In this document: piece after piece, positions 35,701 through 45,342 of the stretch
How positions within the stretch are numbered: position 1 is the stretch's first letter
How the letters are laid out: each line of letters starts with the position of its first letter
NCBI GenBank assembly: GCA_947179485.1
Contig: OX359247.1
Span: forward strand, 4,803,060-4,867,059
DNA: 64,000 nt
Direction of reading: 5' to 3'
Source: Allacma fusca
Lineage: Eukaryota; Arthropoda; Collembola; Symphypleona; Sminthuridae
Program-made: the position numbers and the translations under genes
Notes under the pieces: generated by a model
Databases searched by the model: none
What the model was told of the DNA's origin: nothing
What the model saw: the letters and a program-made list of their open reading frames with translations, nothing else

Positions 35701-37788
35701 GTTATAATTATACAGGGTACTCCCCTGAAAGGAGTTACTGACAGGAGTTCACTTGCGCAAATAATACTGGAGTTTGGATAAGTGAATAACTTAGCCCTGG
35801 AATAACCAGTAGTTCCGGGACTAGAAAATCCTATAGCTTGACGTAAAGCATATAGGCCTGGAATTTAAAATGAAAATTTGGATTTCAGGATAGTTATAAG
35901 GAAAGGAAATTCAACCGCCTATGGTTGAAGGAACTTTCGAAATTTCATATTTCACTCTTCAAAAATTCAGGTGGATCCTGAATGGTTAAAAATTAATTCC
36001 GGAATATTTTCCGAGGTACACTTACTTGCCTACGGACTTGTACTTCAAGTGCCCAAGCAGGTAGTGTTACTAATTGGCGGTAAAAATAAATCATGGAGCC
36101 TTCTTCATTTAGGACATGATTAATAAATTATACATGCTGTACTACCAGTATTGTAAAACAATTGGCGTTTGAAAAATTCTAGGCTTCTGTTAGGAGTATA
36201 TAGAATAAATCTTACTCTGTATACATCTGGTAGAAGCTAACCATTTTTCAAGATTTATTTCTACTCAAGAACTAACACACAGAGCTTAGAGGAGTTTCTA
36301 CTAAAAATATACAGCACACATAGAATACCTTCTAATACCCAAATGAGTGTGTACTTGGATATTATACAGAGCCTCTATAGGTGTCTATTCTTTAGTATAT
36401 AGAATTCCAACTAACGAAGCTTGTAACTTGGGAAAATGTTACAAATGGGCAAAAATAGTGACTTTCGGAGAAAGGATGTATGTATTGACAGGTAGTCTAA
36501 TATAAGTATAATTGGCGGGCGATTCCAAAATTCATGTCAATATATGCATATAGTGCATTTAGTTAAATTAATGACAAATTAGTTAACAATTAGGTTAAAT
36601 AAATAAATAATTAAGGTTTAGTAAGGCAGGTTCCGGTATTGGTAAAGTCCGTCATCGCAGCATTGAGGGCTTGGGTGACACCCATACTAAGCTCGCTTGC
36701 CTGCGATTTCAGATTTTACTAGTCAGCTGCGGGGAATAAACTTGGTTATAGAAAATACTTTAGTATCAATACGTAGTGTGTATAGTTCCCTCACTGGAAT
36801 GTGTGATCTTCAGGAGGCATAGACTGTAGCATTTTGTTGAGATAAAATTAGAAAATTAAGTTAGTTAAAAATTATATTGGAAATATTTCCCTTCTGGACG
36901 TATATGCTCGTCTCTGAAGAGAACTGAAACAGGCGCGAGCATGTACTTTCAGACGGTACAGAATATAACAAATACCAGGAGTTATAGAAGAGTGAATCCC
37001 TCGGAGGGAAGCATGTGATCCCCTCAGGAGTACAGGTCACAGGATAACCGGGTATCTTGGACAAAGATGTGGATTATGACTGGAGAAGGTTGGCATGTGG
37101 TATTAGGAAGATGCCACTCGCCTCCCGTCACGATCCACACTCTAAAAAATTCTACTAGTCACTTAGCGGGAAATGCATATAGGAAGAAAGAAGAAAAAAT
37201 TCATACAAGCCTACGCATACGCTGAAACAGCTTTACAACGTGAGTTTAAAATTGTGAAATAAATTCAAATTGAACTTAGGTTGTAAGGTTGTTAAAAAAA
37301 TAACAATAACACTGCACAACTTTAAGAAGTCCAGTGGAAACAACCGATTTATTTAACTAACTCCCAATGGGAAATACTCTTGATCAGTCTTCATCTACAG
37401 AATTCGAAAACTGGTGATTGTTGCTAAGGGTACCACTTCACCTTTGAAACCTCTGTGACAGACGTATACATGCGACTCTTGTAGTCCCGAGTGACCCGGT
37501 GAAAAATAGAGGGCAGATCATTACGATTGAGACCCGACCTCCGGTAAACCATCTTTAAAAATCAACTGCTCTCTGGTTGTATACCCAACGAATGTCTGGT
37601 TACAGTAAGGGGTGAAGGGGAAAGACTTCGAATAGTAACTCAACCTACTTCGATTATGTTAATATAGACCTATCAAGAGGGAATTTTGATTCAGTATAAT
37701 TTTCAACTTTCACTTGTGAACATCTCCGACTGAATTTCTGTTGAGTTGTACTTGCCTTAAGCTTACACGCTTATAGCTATACTTCACC
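32763..37788 (+). other. Non-coding 5-kb leader of the retroelement
   Basis: No open frame longer than about 68 codons. It contains the 184-bp duplication, clustered CCCACAGGGACTAC-like words (33.7-34.0 kb), six exact copies of ATACAGGGT (34262, 34389, 34517, 34649, 34762, 35710) plus one GTACAGGGT (34720), and many TATAGG words. It could hold packaging, splicing or translation-control signals; none is proven. Confidence 0.7.
33021..33352 (+). repeat. 184-bp tandem duplication in the leader
   Basis: Copy 1 runs 33021-33204 and copy 2 from 33205 to about 33352. Shared phrases are ACAAGTGCCGTGACTTGGAA, GCTCGAGGAACA, TACGGCCACTGGCTGCTC and ACCACTGGT. Copies differ by scattered changes and the second is shorter. 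Confidence 0.9.
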
Positions 37789-40700
37789 ATGCCTAATAAG
37801 AAACAACAACCACCACCACCTGAGCCTAGGCATCTTCGCTCTCGTGGTCCACCACCTGCTCATCAAGATGTAAGGGAGATAGAAAAGGCAAATAGGCTTC
37901 GACTTCGAGAACAATCAGAGTCATCCACCTCTAGCTTTTCTGTCATACCAAGTAACCCTTCTACTGGTGCTTCATCTGAAGCAAGTGTGAGTCCGGTTGA
38001 CAAACCTGACCCAATCACGCAAGATCAACAGGAGAAGGAAGAGACTGCGCCATCATTGACTGAAGGTGAAGGAGAAAGTTCCTTTCACTCGGCTCATAAT
38101 AGTCAAACACTTAGAGATTCCAGTAACACAGCGTATGAAAGCGTCATCTCAGGAGAAGGCGAAAGAGTTATTGAGAATGCCGCAGGAGATGTGATTTTGA
38201 TTGGCCCAGAGGCTGATCCTGAGACGGTAGGATTATTACAACAAACTATCGCACTTGTTAAGGAAGTGAAGGAACGACAGGAAAGTTCGAAAACTATTAT
38301 TAACACTTCTACAGCAGGGTCAAGCAGTAGTAGCGAAGCTCAGATTAGTCAGAGCCAATTAGAATCAAGCCATACTACAGGGTCTAGCAAGGGTTCTATA
38401 CAGGAAATAAAAGAACCTGAGGCAATAAAAACCCATACGTATACCACTGGAGTAGAGCCAGGTGTAGTACCAACCAATCACCCAACTCATACTTCCACAC
38501 CTAGCACTCAGGCTTCCACTCATAGGCAGCTAAGCTTGAGTAATGTGTCTCATATACAGGTGGAAACAATACGTGAAAATATTCCCACACCATCCAATCG
38601 GAGCATGGATGTGGATTATCGTATTCCAAGTACACCCATGTCATATCTTAATCTGCCTCATGGACAGCTGATACAGTCATCTATACAAATGATGATCCGA
38701 ATGGGCATAGATTTTGGTGATTTGAGTAGAAATCGTGTAGGTATAGCTCTAGCCGAACAAATTAGCATCAATAGAACCACTGGCTTTATTGAACTCACTA
38801 GAGCAGGGGAATACACGTATACCCTGGGGCATTTACGCTCTAGCCAACAACGACGTGTATATATTGGCTGGGACATATTTTTCTTCCGAATGCTCGATCG
38901 CATAAATATGCGACAACAAGGCCCGGAGTATTCAGAAGAGAATGCTCAAATAATATGGGAATTGGCCACCAACCTGGCAGCTCAAATACACGAGCACCCC
39001 ATACAAGTACATACGCTCATGACTCTCCTAGAAAGACGAGTATTGACAATACAGTTTACTACAGAGGAACTAGGTAGGCAGCATTTTGTGAGGGACCATA
39101 TGCCATTCTTTGACAATATAGGAATGAGACGTCTCCCACGAGCTATAGCCGCGGGGCCTAGACAAAGGGACACATCACAAATACCTGCTAGAGAGCGAGT
39201 TACAGTACATGAGCAATATAACCCAGAATATATACTCGTACGGCCCGTAGGCAGTATGCCTAGGGGAAGGAGGCTCTTTACTGAAGAGCAAGATGCATAC
39301 ACACAACCTGCTGTTAGACCAGATATGGTACATATGGGAACAAGTCCTGTAACATCTACGCATACGGAGATGGGAACAAGTCCTATAGTATCTACGCATA
39401 CGGATATGGGAACCAATACCACGCCACGACAAATGTCACAAGGGCTATTAACACGTCCTCAGGACTTGTTAACAAGTTTTCAAATGCAAGATATTAGCCC
39501 AAACACATTGGCTTCTCATGTCTCCATTAGAGACTTGCCGCATGTAACTGACGTAGGAACATCACCCCAGGCATCAGCAAGAGACTCTCCGCGTGGAGTG
39601 AATATAGGTACCTCCCCACATGTACATATGAGAAGCCCGCCGCATGTAGTCAATACGGCTACGTCACCGCATGTAGGGTTCGAACAATTTCTCAGAAGAG
39701 AAATGCATACTTCACCTATGAACGGCTTCTCTCAGCCACCTGCTACACGGCACATACACACAGCTACACATGATAGGGAAAATGCCTCAACTTCCCCTAT
39801 GAGTAGATCTTTTACTCCACGTTCTACACGAAATGCTCACTCAGCCACACATAGTAGAGAAAATGTATCAACTTCTCCAATTGGGAGACCGCCCACAATG
39901 AGACACTTTAACACCTCACCACTTGTCATTCCTAGATCAGACATAGGCTTATCTCCAACACATAATAGGCAAGAGACAGGCACCTCACCTATGCATAATG
40001 CTGTCACTCATAATATGGGTACTCAATCAACACCGCCACAGGCAGGAGCAAATATGGGTACTTCAACACTAGGAATTACACGCTTAAACCCCAGACCTGA
40101 TGTGAGAACCTTAGGTACTCAGGTAACACCACCTAGAGAGGGGATGATTACAGGAAGCACCGCCGTGCAAATTAACGTACATACGCAAGGATTAAATCCA
40201 AGCCCCGTGGCGTCCACCTCACGAGGAATGACAGCTCGACCACGGCTAAACTCAACAACTTTGACTTCTCAATTAGGAATCATTATTCCTCAACCAATGG
40301 AATTCCCACCTTTATCGCCAGGCGCCACTGTAAGAGGATATCCCTCACCGGGAGGTAGAATATATGGGCATAGGCCTGTCCATCATCCCGATGGGGAAGT
40401 CATCCAAAATACTGTGGACCAATATCCACAGGAACAGGCTTTGGGAGATTTAATTATGGAGGGCTATGCACCCACCACTAATATTCCAACTATACGATCA
40501 CCACGTGCAGGTAGATACTATCAGATAGGTCATCATATGATTACGGTATACCAAGGTACTAGAGGACAGCTGGTATACTATATACCACCAGAGAGGCGTG
40601 AAGGTGCAAGGCTGGTAAATCTTACAGTAGCAGAATTTCTAAGAAGGACTAGACAGAGAGATGTATCTCGTGTTCCTTCACCACCACCCGATGCTGAGCT

Positions 40701-43700
40701 ACGGCCAGCTCTGCGACCTCTTTCACCTAGGCCTACTTACCTGTCCATATACCGAACAGCTGATGGAGGAGACGTACATATACCTGGAGGGCTGGCTAAT
40801 AGAAGAAATGACCCAATACCTGAAGGAGCTACCTTCCAATATAGACTTGTATGGGGAGAAGTTCCACCAATCCATCACGAGCAGGAGGATGGTCGTTTCC
40901 ATAATATACCACGAAGTAATCATGAAGGTAGTAGTGATAATACTAACCCAAGCCAAACTTCCTCATCTCAGATGGAGTCAGAAGAACCAGAACAATCTGA
41001 AGAGGAAAGTGAAGACACCCCAAGCCAGGAGCCAGATATGTCAAGTATTGGACGAGATGACCAAGAACGGGACCAACCTAGTCCGGATGTAAATCCGCCC
41101 GCACCAAACGAACCAGAGCCTGAATATAATCCAAATCCCAACCGATCCATACATATTATGGGATATATGTCTCCTGGAGGAAGAATATATGGGCACCGAC
41201 CTGTACATGCGTTTGTAGGGGAACCCATACGTTTTCAAAATGATGAATGGATGATGCAAATGGAAAGAGGAAACCAATCAGCACGAGCTTTTGAATCAAC
41301 GTGCCCCATTCCCACCATACAATCACCCACGTCAAGGAGACATTACCAGGAATTTGGAGACCACGAAATAATAGTCTACCAACGTCCGGATGGGACAATA
41401 CATAATGGATTTGTAAGCCCATTATGGAACGCCAACGTAACGGGAGGTAGATTAGTTCGTATAAGAGCAGATGAGGTACTGGGAAGATTAGCTAGAGACG
41501 ATAGGACTCCATTGCCCCTTGCTAACTTAACAGATGTAAATCATATGATACCAGTTAGGCCAAGGTACTCCGTAATTTTTAATACTCCAATGACAGGACT
41601 CATTGAAGTACCAGGGGGCCATTATAATCCTCTTACCAGAGTTCCACAAGGGTCACAGGAAATAGGACGGCGGCCACTACAATATAACATTAATGGTGAA
41701 GTCATTCCGAATTTACCCGTGGCGTGGAACGAGGACGTTCCACCTCGTGTAAGGGAGAGATTTAATATAATGCAAAATTCGGCTGCTTCACAAACTTTTT
41801 TGCAACCAACCCACCCACAAATTAGGGAAAGTAGGGAAAACACAGCAACAGCTACCTCATCAAGGATAGCTGGGACTGTGGAGGAAGCAGGATCCATAAA
41901 TCAACCTAGAGGTCAAAATAGTGAAAATATGACTCAACAAATACCCCGAACACCTACATTCCGTGCGTTAGACGATAATAACAATAATCCACCACCCCCA
42001 GACAGACCAATAGCCAGGCCAACAAGAAGAAATTCGGTAGTAAGAATACCAGTATACTACACGTCATCAGGTCGCATATTAACAACACCACCACCTAACA
42101 ATCGACAGCTACATACGGCATACGTCACTCCTGACCAGCGAGATGACATGCTAGCAAGAAATCAATGTCAAATAGAGGAATCTATAATTATTCAAAGACG
42201 ACATGAGCAGCGACAAGTTAGGGAAGGTGAAAGGCAACGAAGAATGCAAGAATTGAGAAATGATAGAAGCTACTTTAGGATGCGAAGGGATGGTAGGTAT
42301 GTTATTTTTCAAGACCCAATCACAGGTGAGATTTGGAACTATAGACCATCGGTAAGAAATGATTTGAGAAGAAGACATGTGGGAAATGTCGAATTAGGCA
42401 CTCTCATCAGACAGCGAGGGTTCAGAACATGGTATCTACATACATCTGACGAAAGTTCAGAAGAGGAATACAGAGAGGAGGCAAGACCAGCTCGAGTAAC
42501 AGCACGTAGAAGCTCTACCAACGAGCAAGAAAGAGTCAGCGAAGACCCTAGACCTAGTCAAATGGTTACGGTACATCTAAACTTAGCTACACGGCAAGTT
42601 ACTTTTCGAGCACCAAATGTACGATGCTTTCTTACAGCTACTATACCACGAGCAGCATATGAGGAATATAGGAGCCGTCCTGACAACGGTGAAGCACTAA
42701 TACTTCGCATAAGGCAAGGCGACGCTCAACCATATGATACCGATGGGGAAATTTCAGAGACAAGGGCTGACAGATACAGAGCAACCTTGGATGATAATAA
42801 CATGGACAGATACCACACATACATTTATGCATTTGTGGATGAGAACGGCTTCATTAGCCAGAGACCATCAGGTACAATGGTAAGATTCTCACATATGGCA
42901 TTAAGTGCAGCACAAGATTTTCGTCTAAGAAATGATGAAGCTATCTTTGACGAACCACTATATGATGAGAGAGGTGTAAGGTATATTTCATTAGGCACAG
43001 AAATAACAAATTATGAGCCAGGAGAGTTACAATTCCTATCTAGAAATTATATAGGACCAAGTACAGAAGAAATTATACGAAACAAACCAAAAGACCCAGA
43101 TGAGGATGACTCAATGGAAAGTAATGACGAGGAGGAACCCCCCGGTTACAATGTCAACCGATCACCAAGGGCAGGTTTCAGTGGTCACAGGAATGACCCT
43201 GAAGCACCAAACAACCCCCCTCAAAGATGGCGAAACCATCCCATATATAATGATCATCCATCAAATCTCAATAGAAATAACTATGCAAGAAATAACCAAG
43301 GCCCCCGAGGGAACAGAAACCATCCAAGAAGAAATGAGGATGATTTCGAAGCAAGAAATAATGCGCGAAATAATGCAGATGTTAATAATAATTTAAATAG
43401 GGGGGAAAATATTAACCACCTCCCCCGACCACCATCACATTGGGTGTATAATGAATTAAACCCACAAATCCGTGATCAAAGTCATATAAGTCGACTACCA
43501 GGCCAGAGAAGACCAGAAGTAGAAAATCTGTTGAATGAGATACTTCTCACAGGACCAGTCTTGAGACTTAGGAACTTCAACCGTAGACACGGACGGCAAC
43601 GACCACCGCCATACCTTCGAGTAGGAGCAGGAGCACCTCCGGAGGAGCCCGACTCACCATCATCAAGTTCCGAGGAATCGGGAAGTTCAGACGGAAATAA

Positions 43701-45342
43701 CGTACCAATAATACCACTAAACCAGGGGGAACCCAGGAGAAGATATTTTAACATCCCGAGACCTCCAAATAACAATCCAAGACGACCGAACCAACCACCA
43801 GACAATAACTCACCACTACCAGACGAAGTGCCACAATTTGATTTCTTTGACGAAGGATTTGAAGAATTCGAACTGGACCCAGAAATGATGAACGGAGCTG
43901 AGCTCATGTATGGGTCAATCTCGTTCCAAATTGGAATTGACGACCCTACAGAAATTCTGGAAAAGGTCGAAATTCAACTATTAAGATTTCAAAACCGATC
44001 CGTAATGGACAAGGTCCGATATGCTATGCATATACTGAAGGAACCCTTCAAATCTTGGATCTCCATATGGATAAATAACGTAGGACTAGTCGACGGTTTT
44101 AACCACGCTGTAACTTGGGATATGTTCAGAGCAGCATTTATAGACCGGTACCAGATAAATCCACAAAGGTTAAGGACAGTTATGGAGCAAAGACGCATGA
44201 CTCCTAACGAGAATCCCATGACTTATTTGGATGCCAAAATTATGCTCATGAACAAGGTAAATCCAGAAATGGTTGACGGAGAAAGGATTCGGCTCGTAAA
44301 ATTAGGACTCTCACCTGAGGTATTAGCAGTCGTGTCTGGACGTAGACTTAGAAATTTAAATCATCTCATACTCATCATCCAACGATGGTGGGATGATAAA
44401 ATGACGTATGGCACCCAGAATAATTCTGGAGAGCCGAATGTCACGGATACTCTGAAAAACATTAATAAAACATTACAGGAGTTAGGACAGTCTAAAGAGA
44501 CCACGCAGGTGCAGGTGGCTGCATTAAATAACCTGCTGGAACAAAAACTATCAGTAGTGCCAAAGACTAATAAACCAGAGGAACATAATTCTAGAAATTT
44601 TACGAAATTTCAGAATAAAGACTCTGGAAATCAAAGTAGAAATAGTTCTTCAGATTGGGAGCCAAGTCAGAGGAATAGAGATTCCAATGGCAATCGTTCT
44701 CCTTCTCCCTATCCCGATCGCCGGCGGCAACAACGAGAAGGTCGTTGGGAAGAGAGAGAGAGCCGTCGAAGAGATAGGGATGGAGAGGAAAAAGTGAAAG
44801 GCTATTCTGACAATATAGAACAAAATAAAAACTATCCAAATAAGCCTGAAGGAGGAAATTGGAGAAGTAGACGAAATAGTCAGGAATATTGGAAAAGGGA
44901 AAATGATTTCCGACCAAATGATAACAGGGGAAATTTTCGGAGAAATGATTCGGGTAACCGATACCCCAGGAATAGTTCTGATGAAAGAGACACCAGGCAA
45001 AATTCCGGAGAAAGATTCTCACGAAATGAGACAAATAAGGGAAATAGGGATAGTTCATGGGAAGAGAATAAAAACTCAAAGCCATGGCGAGAAGGGCGTG
45101 ACTCTTCTCAATCTCCCGCTCTCCCAGCTCCAAGCTGGAAGCCCAGATTTGTCCCTCCTAAAGGTCAGAAAGAACAAGCACCTGTTGTTGAACAACCCGA
45201 GGATGCTTTAGTACCCGTATGTTACCAGTGTGGAAATTTCGGGCATAGACGAAACCAGTGTCCCGAAAATAAAAGGGATGACAGCCCTCATCCAAGTAAA
45301 ACCCAGTCGGGAAACGGATGGAGGGGGCAGCACCCCCAATAA
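37789..45342 (+). CDS. gag: Giant Gag polyprotein (2,517 aa)
   Basis: Structural polyprotein. The start ATG at 37789 has a good context (CACCATGCC). The N-terminal ~2,000 residues are an extension unknown in standard Ty3 Gag (300-500 aa). It contains an acidic Ser-rich region, a segment of (G/N)TSP-type reiterations (about 512-785), and at least two diverged ~200-aa repeats starting with SPGGRIYGHRPVH (about residues 850 and 1125); a third weaker copy begins near 1490. Residues about 2030-2220 look like the retrotransposon Gag capsid fold: helical, with FKSWISIWI, FRAAFIDRYQ and a PMTYLDAK-like turn. Then comes an Arg/Asp/Ser-rich tract and one CCHC zinc knuckle (Cys2478, Cys2481, His2486, Cys2491), the nucleocapsid signature. 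It ends at TAA 45340-45342, overlapping pol in the -1 frame. Confidence 0.9.
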   Translation: MPNKKQQPPPPEPRHLRSRGPPPAHQDVREIEKANRLRLREQSESSTSSFSVIPSNPSTGASSEASVSPVDKPDPITQDQQEKEETAPSLTEGEGESSFHSAHNSQTLRDSSNTAYESVISGEGERVIENAAGDVILIGPEADPETVGLLQQTIALVKEVKERQESSKTIINTSTAGSSSSSEAQISQSQLESSHTTGSSKGSIQEIKEPEAIKTHTYTTGVEPGVVPTNHPTHTSTPSTQASTHRQLSLSNVSHIQVETIRENIPTPSNRSMDVDYRIPSTPMSYLNLPHGQLIQSSIQMMIRMGIDFGDLSRNRVGIALAEQISINRTTGFIELTRAGEYTYTLGHLRSSQQRRVYIGWDIFFFRMLDRINMRQQGPEYSEENAQIIWELATNLAAQIHEHPIQVHTLMTLLERRVLTIQFTTEELGRQHFVRDHMPFFDNIGMRRLPRAIAAGPRQRDTSQIPARERVTVHEQYNPEYILVRPVGSMPRGRRLFTEEQDAYTQPAVRPDMVHMGTSPVTSTHTEMGTSPIVSTHTDMGTNTTPRQMSQGLLTRPQDLLTSFQMQDISPNTLASHVSIRDLPHVTDVGTSPQASARDSPRGVNIGTSPHVHMRSPPHVVNTATSPHVGFEQFLRREMHTSPMNGFSQPPATRHIHTATHDRENASTSPMSRSFTPRSTRNAHSATHSRENVSTSPIGRPPTMRHFNTSPLVIPRSDIGLSPTHNRQETGTSPMHNAVTHNMGTQSTPPQAGANMGTSTLGITRLNPRPDVRTLGTQVTPPREGMITGSTAVQINVHTQGLNPSPVASTSRGMTARPRLNSTTLTSQLGIIIPQPMEFPPLSPGATVRGYPSPGGRIYGHRPVHHPDGEVIQNTVDQYPQEQALGDLIMEGYAPTTNIPTIRSPRAGRYYQIGHHMITVYQGTRGQLVYYIPPERREGARLVNLTVAEFLRRTRQRDVSRVPSPPPDAELRPALRPLSPRPTYLSIYRTADGGDVHIPGGLANRRNDPIPEGATFQYRLVWGEVPPIHHEQEDGRFHNIPRSNHEGSSDNTNPSQTSSSQMESEEPEQSEEESEDTPSQEPDMSSIGRDDQERDQPSPDVNPPAPNEPEPEYNPNPNRSIHIMGYMSPGGRIYGHRPVHAFVGEPIRFQNDEWMMQMERGNQSARAFESTCPIPTIQSPTSRRHYQEFGDHEIIVYQRPDGTIHNGFVSPLWNANVTGGRLVRIRADEVLGRLARDDRTPLPLANLTDVNHMIPVRPRYSVIFNTPMTGLIEVPGGHYNPLTRVPQGSQEIGRRPLQYNINGEVIPNLPVAWNEDVPPRVRERFNIMQNSAASQTFLQPTHPQIRESRENTATATSSRIAGTVEEAGSINQPRGQNSENMTQQIPRTPTFRALDDNNNNPPPPDRPIARPTRRNSVVRIPVYYTSSGRILTTPPPNNRQLHTAYVTPDQRDDMLARNQCQIEESIIIQRRHEQRQVREGERQRRMQELRNDRSYFRMRRDGRYVIFQDPITGEIWNYRPSVRNDLRRRHVGNVELGTLIRQRGFRTWYLHTSDESSEEEYREEARPARVTARRSSTNEQERVSEDPRPSQMVTVHLNLATRQVTFRAPNVRCFLTATIPRAAYEEYRSRPDNGEALILRIRQGDAQPYDTDGEISETRADRYRATLDDNNMDRYHTYIYAFVDENGFISQRPSGTMVRFSHMALSAAQDFRLRNDEAIFDEPLYDERGVRYISLGTEITNYEPGELQFLSRNYIGPSTEEIIRNKPKDPDEDDSMESNDEEEPPGYNVNRSPRAGFSGHRNDPEAPNNPPQRWRNHPIYNDHPSNLNRNNYARNNQGPRGNRNHPRRNEDDFEARNNARNNADVNNNLNRGENINHLPRPPSHWVYNELNPQIRDQSHISRLPGQRRPEVENLLNEILLTGPVLRLRNFNRRHGRQRPPPYLRVGAGAPPEEPDSPSSSSEESGSSDGNNVPIIPLNQGEPRRRYFNIPRPPNNNPRRPNQPPDNNSPLPDEVPQFDFFDEGFEEFELDPEMMNGAELMYGSISFQIGIDDPTEILEKVEIQLLRFQNRSVMDKVRYAMHILKEPFKSWISIWINNVGLVDGFNHAVTWDMFRAAFIDRYQINPQRLRTVMEQRRMTPNENPMTYLDAKIMLMNKVNPEMVDGERIRLVKLGLSPEVLAVVSGRRLRNLNHLILIIQRWWDDKMTYGTQNNSGEPNVTDTLKNINKTLQELGQSKETTQVQVAALNNLLEQKLSVVPKTNKPEEHNSRNFTKFQNKDSGNQSRNSSSDWEPSQRNRDSNGNRSPSPYPDRRRQQREGRWEERESRRRDRDGEEKVKGYSDNIEQNKNYPNKPEGGNWRSRRNSQEYWKRENDFRPNDNRGNFRRNDSGNRYPRNSSDERDTRQNSGERFSRNETNKGNRDSSWEENKNSKPWREGRDSSQSPALPAPSWKPRFVPPKGQKEQAPVVEQPEDALVPVCYQCGNFGHRRNQCPENKRDDSPHPSKTQSGNGWRGQHPQ
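45309..45337 (+). promoter_or_regulatory. -1 ribosomal frameshift signal: GGGAAAC plus hairpin
   Basis: The heptamer G GGA AAC (45309-45315) is in the gag frame exactly as X XXY YYZ slippage requires. A 7-nt spacer is followed by a hairpin GGGGG-CAGCA-CCCCC (45323-45337), all before the gag stop. The -1 frame is open from 45300 through all of pol. GGGAAAC is a slippery heptamer used by PEG10 and by visna-type lentiviruses. This makes a Gag-Pol fusion very likely; initiation at the pol ATG (45318) is the alternative. Confidence 0.9.

Noticed and set aside
42000-45200. Long minus-strand ORFs opposite gag
   Set aside because: Shadows produced by the low-complexity, Pro/Arg-rich codons of gag; no family content.
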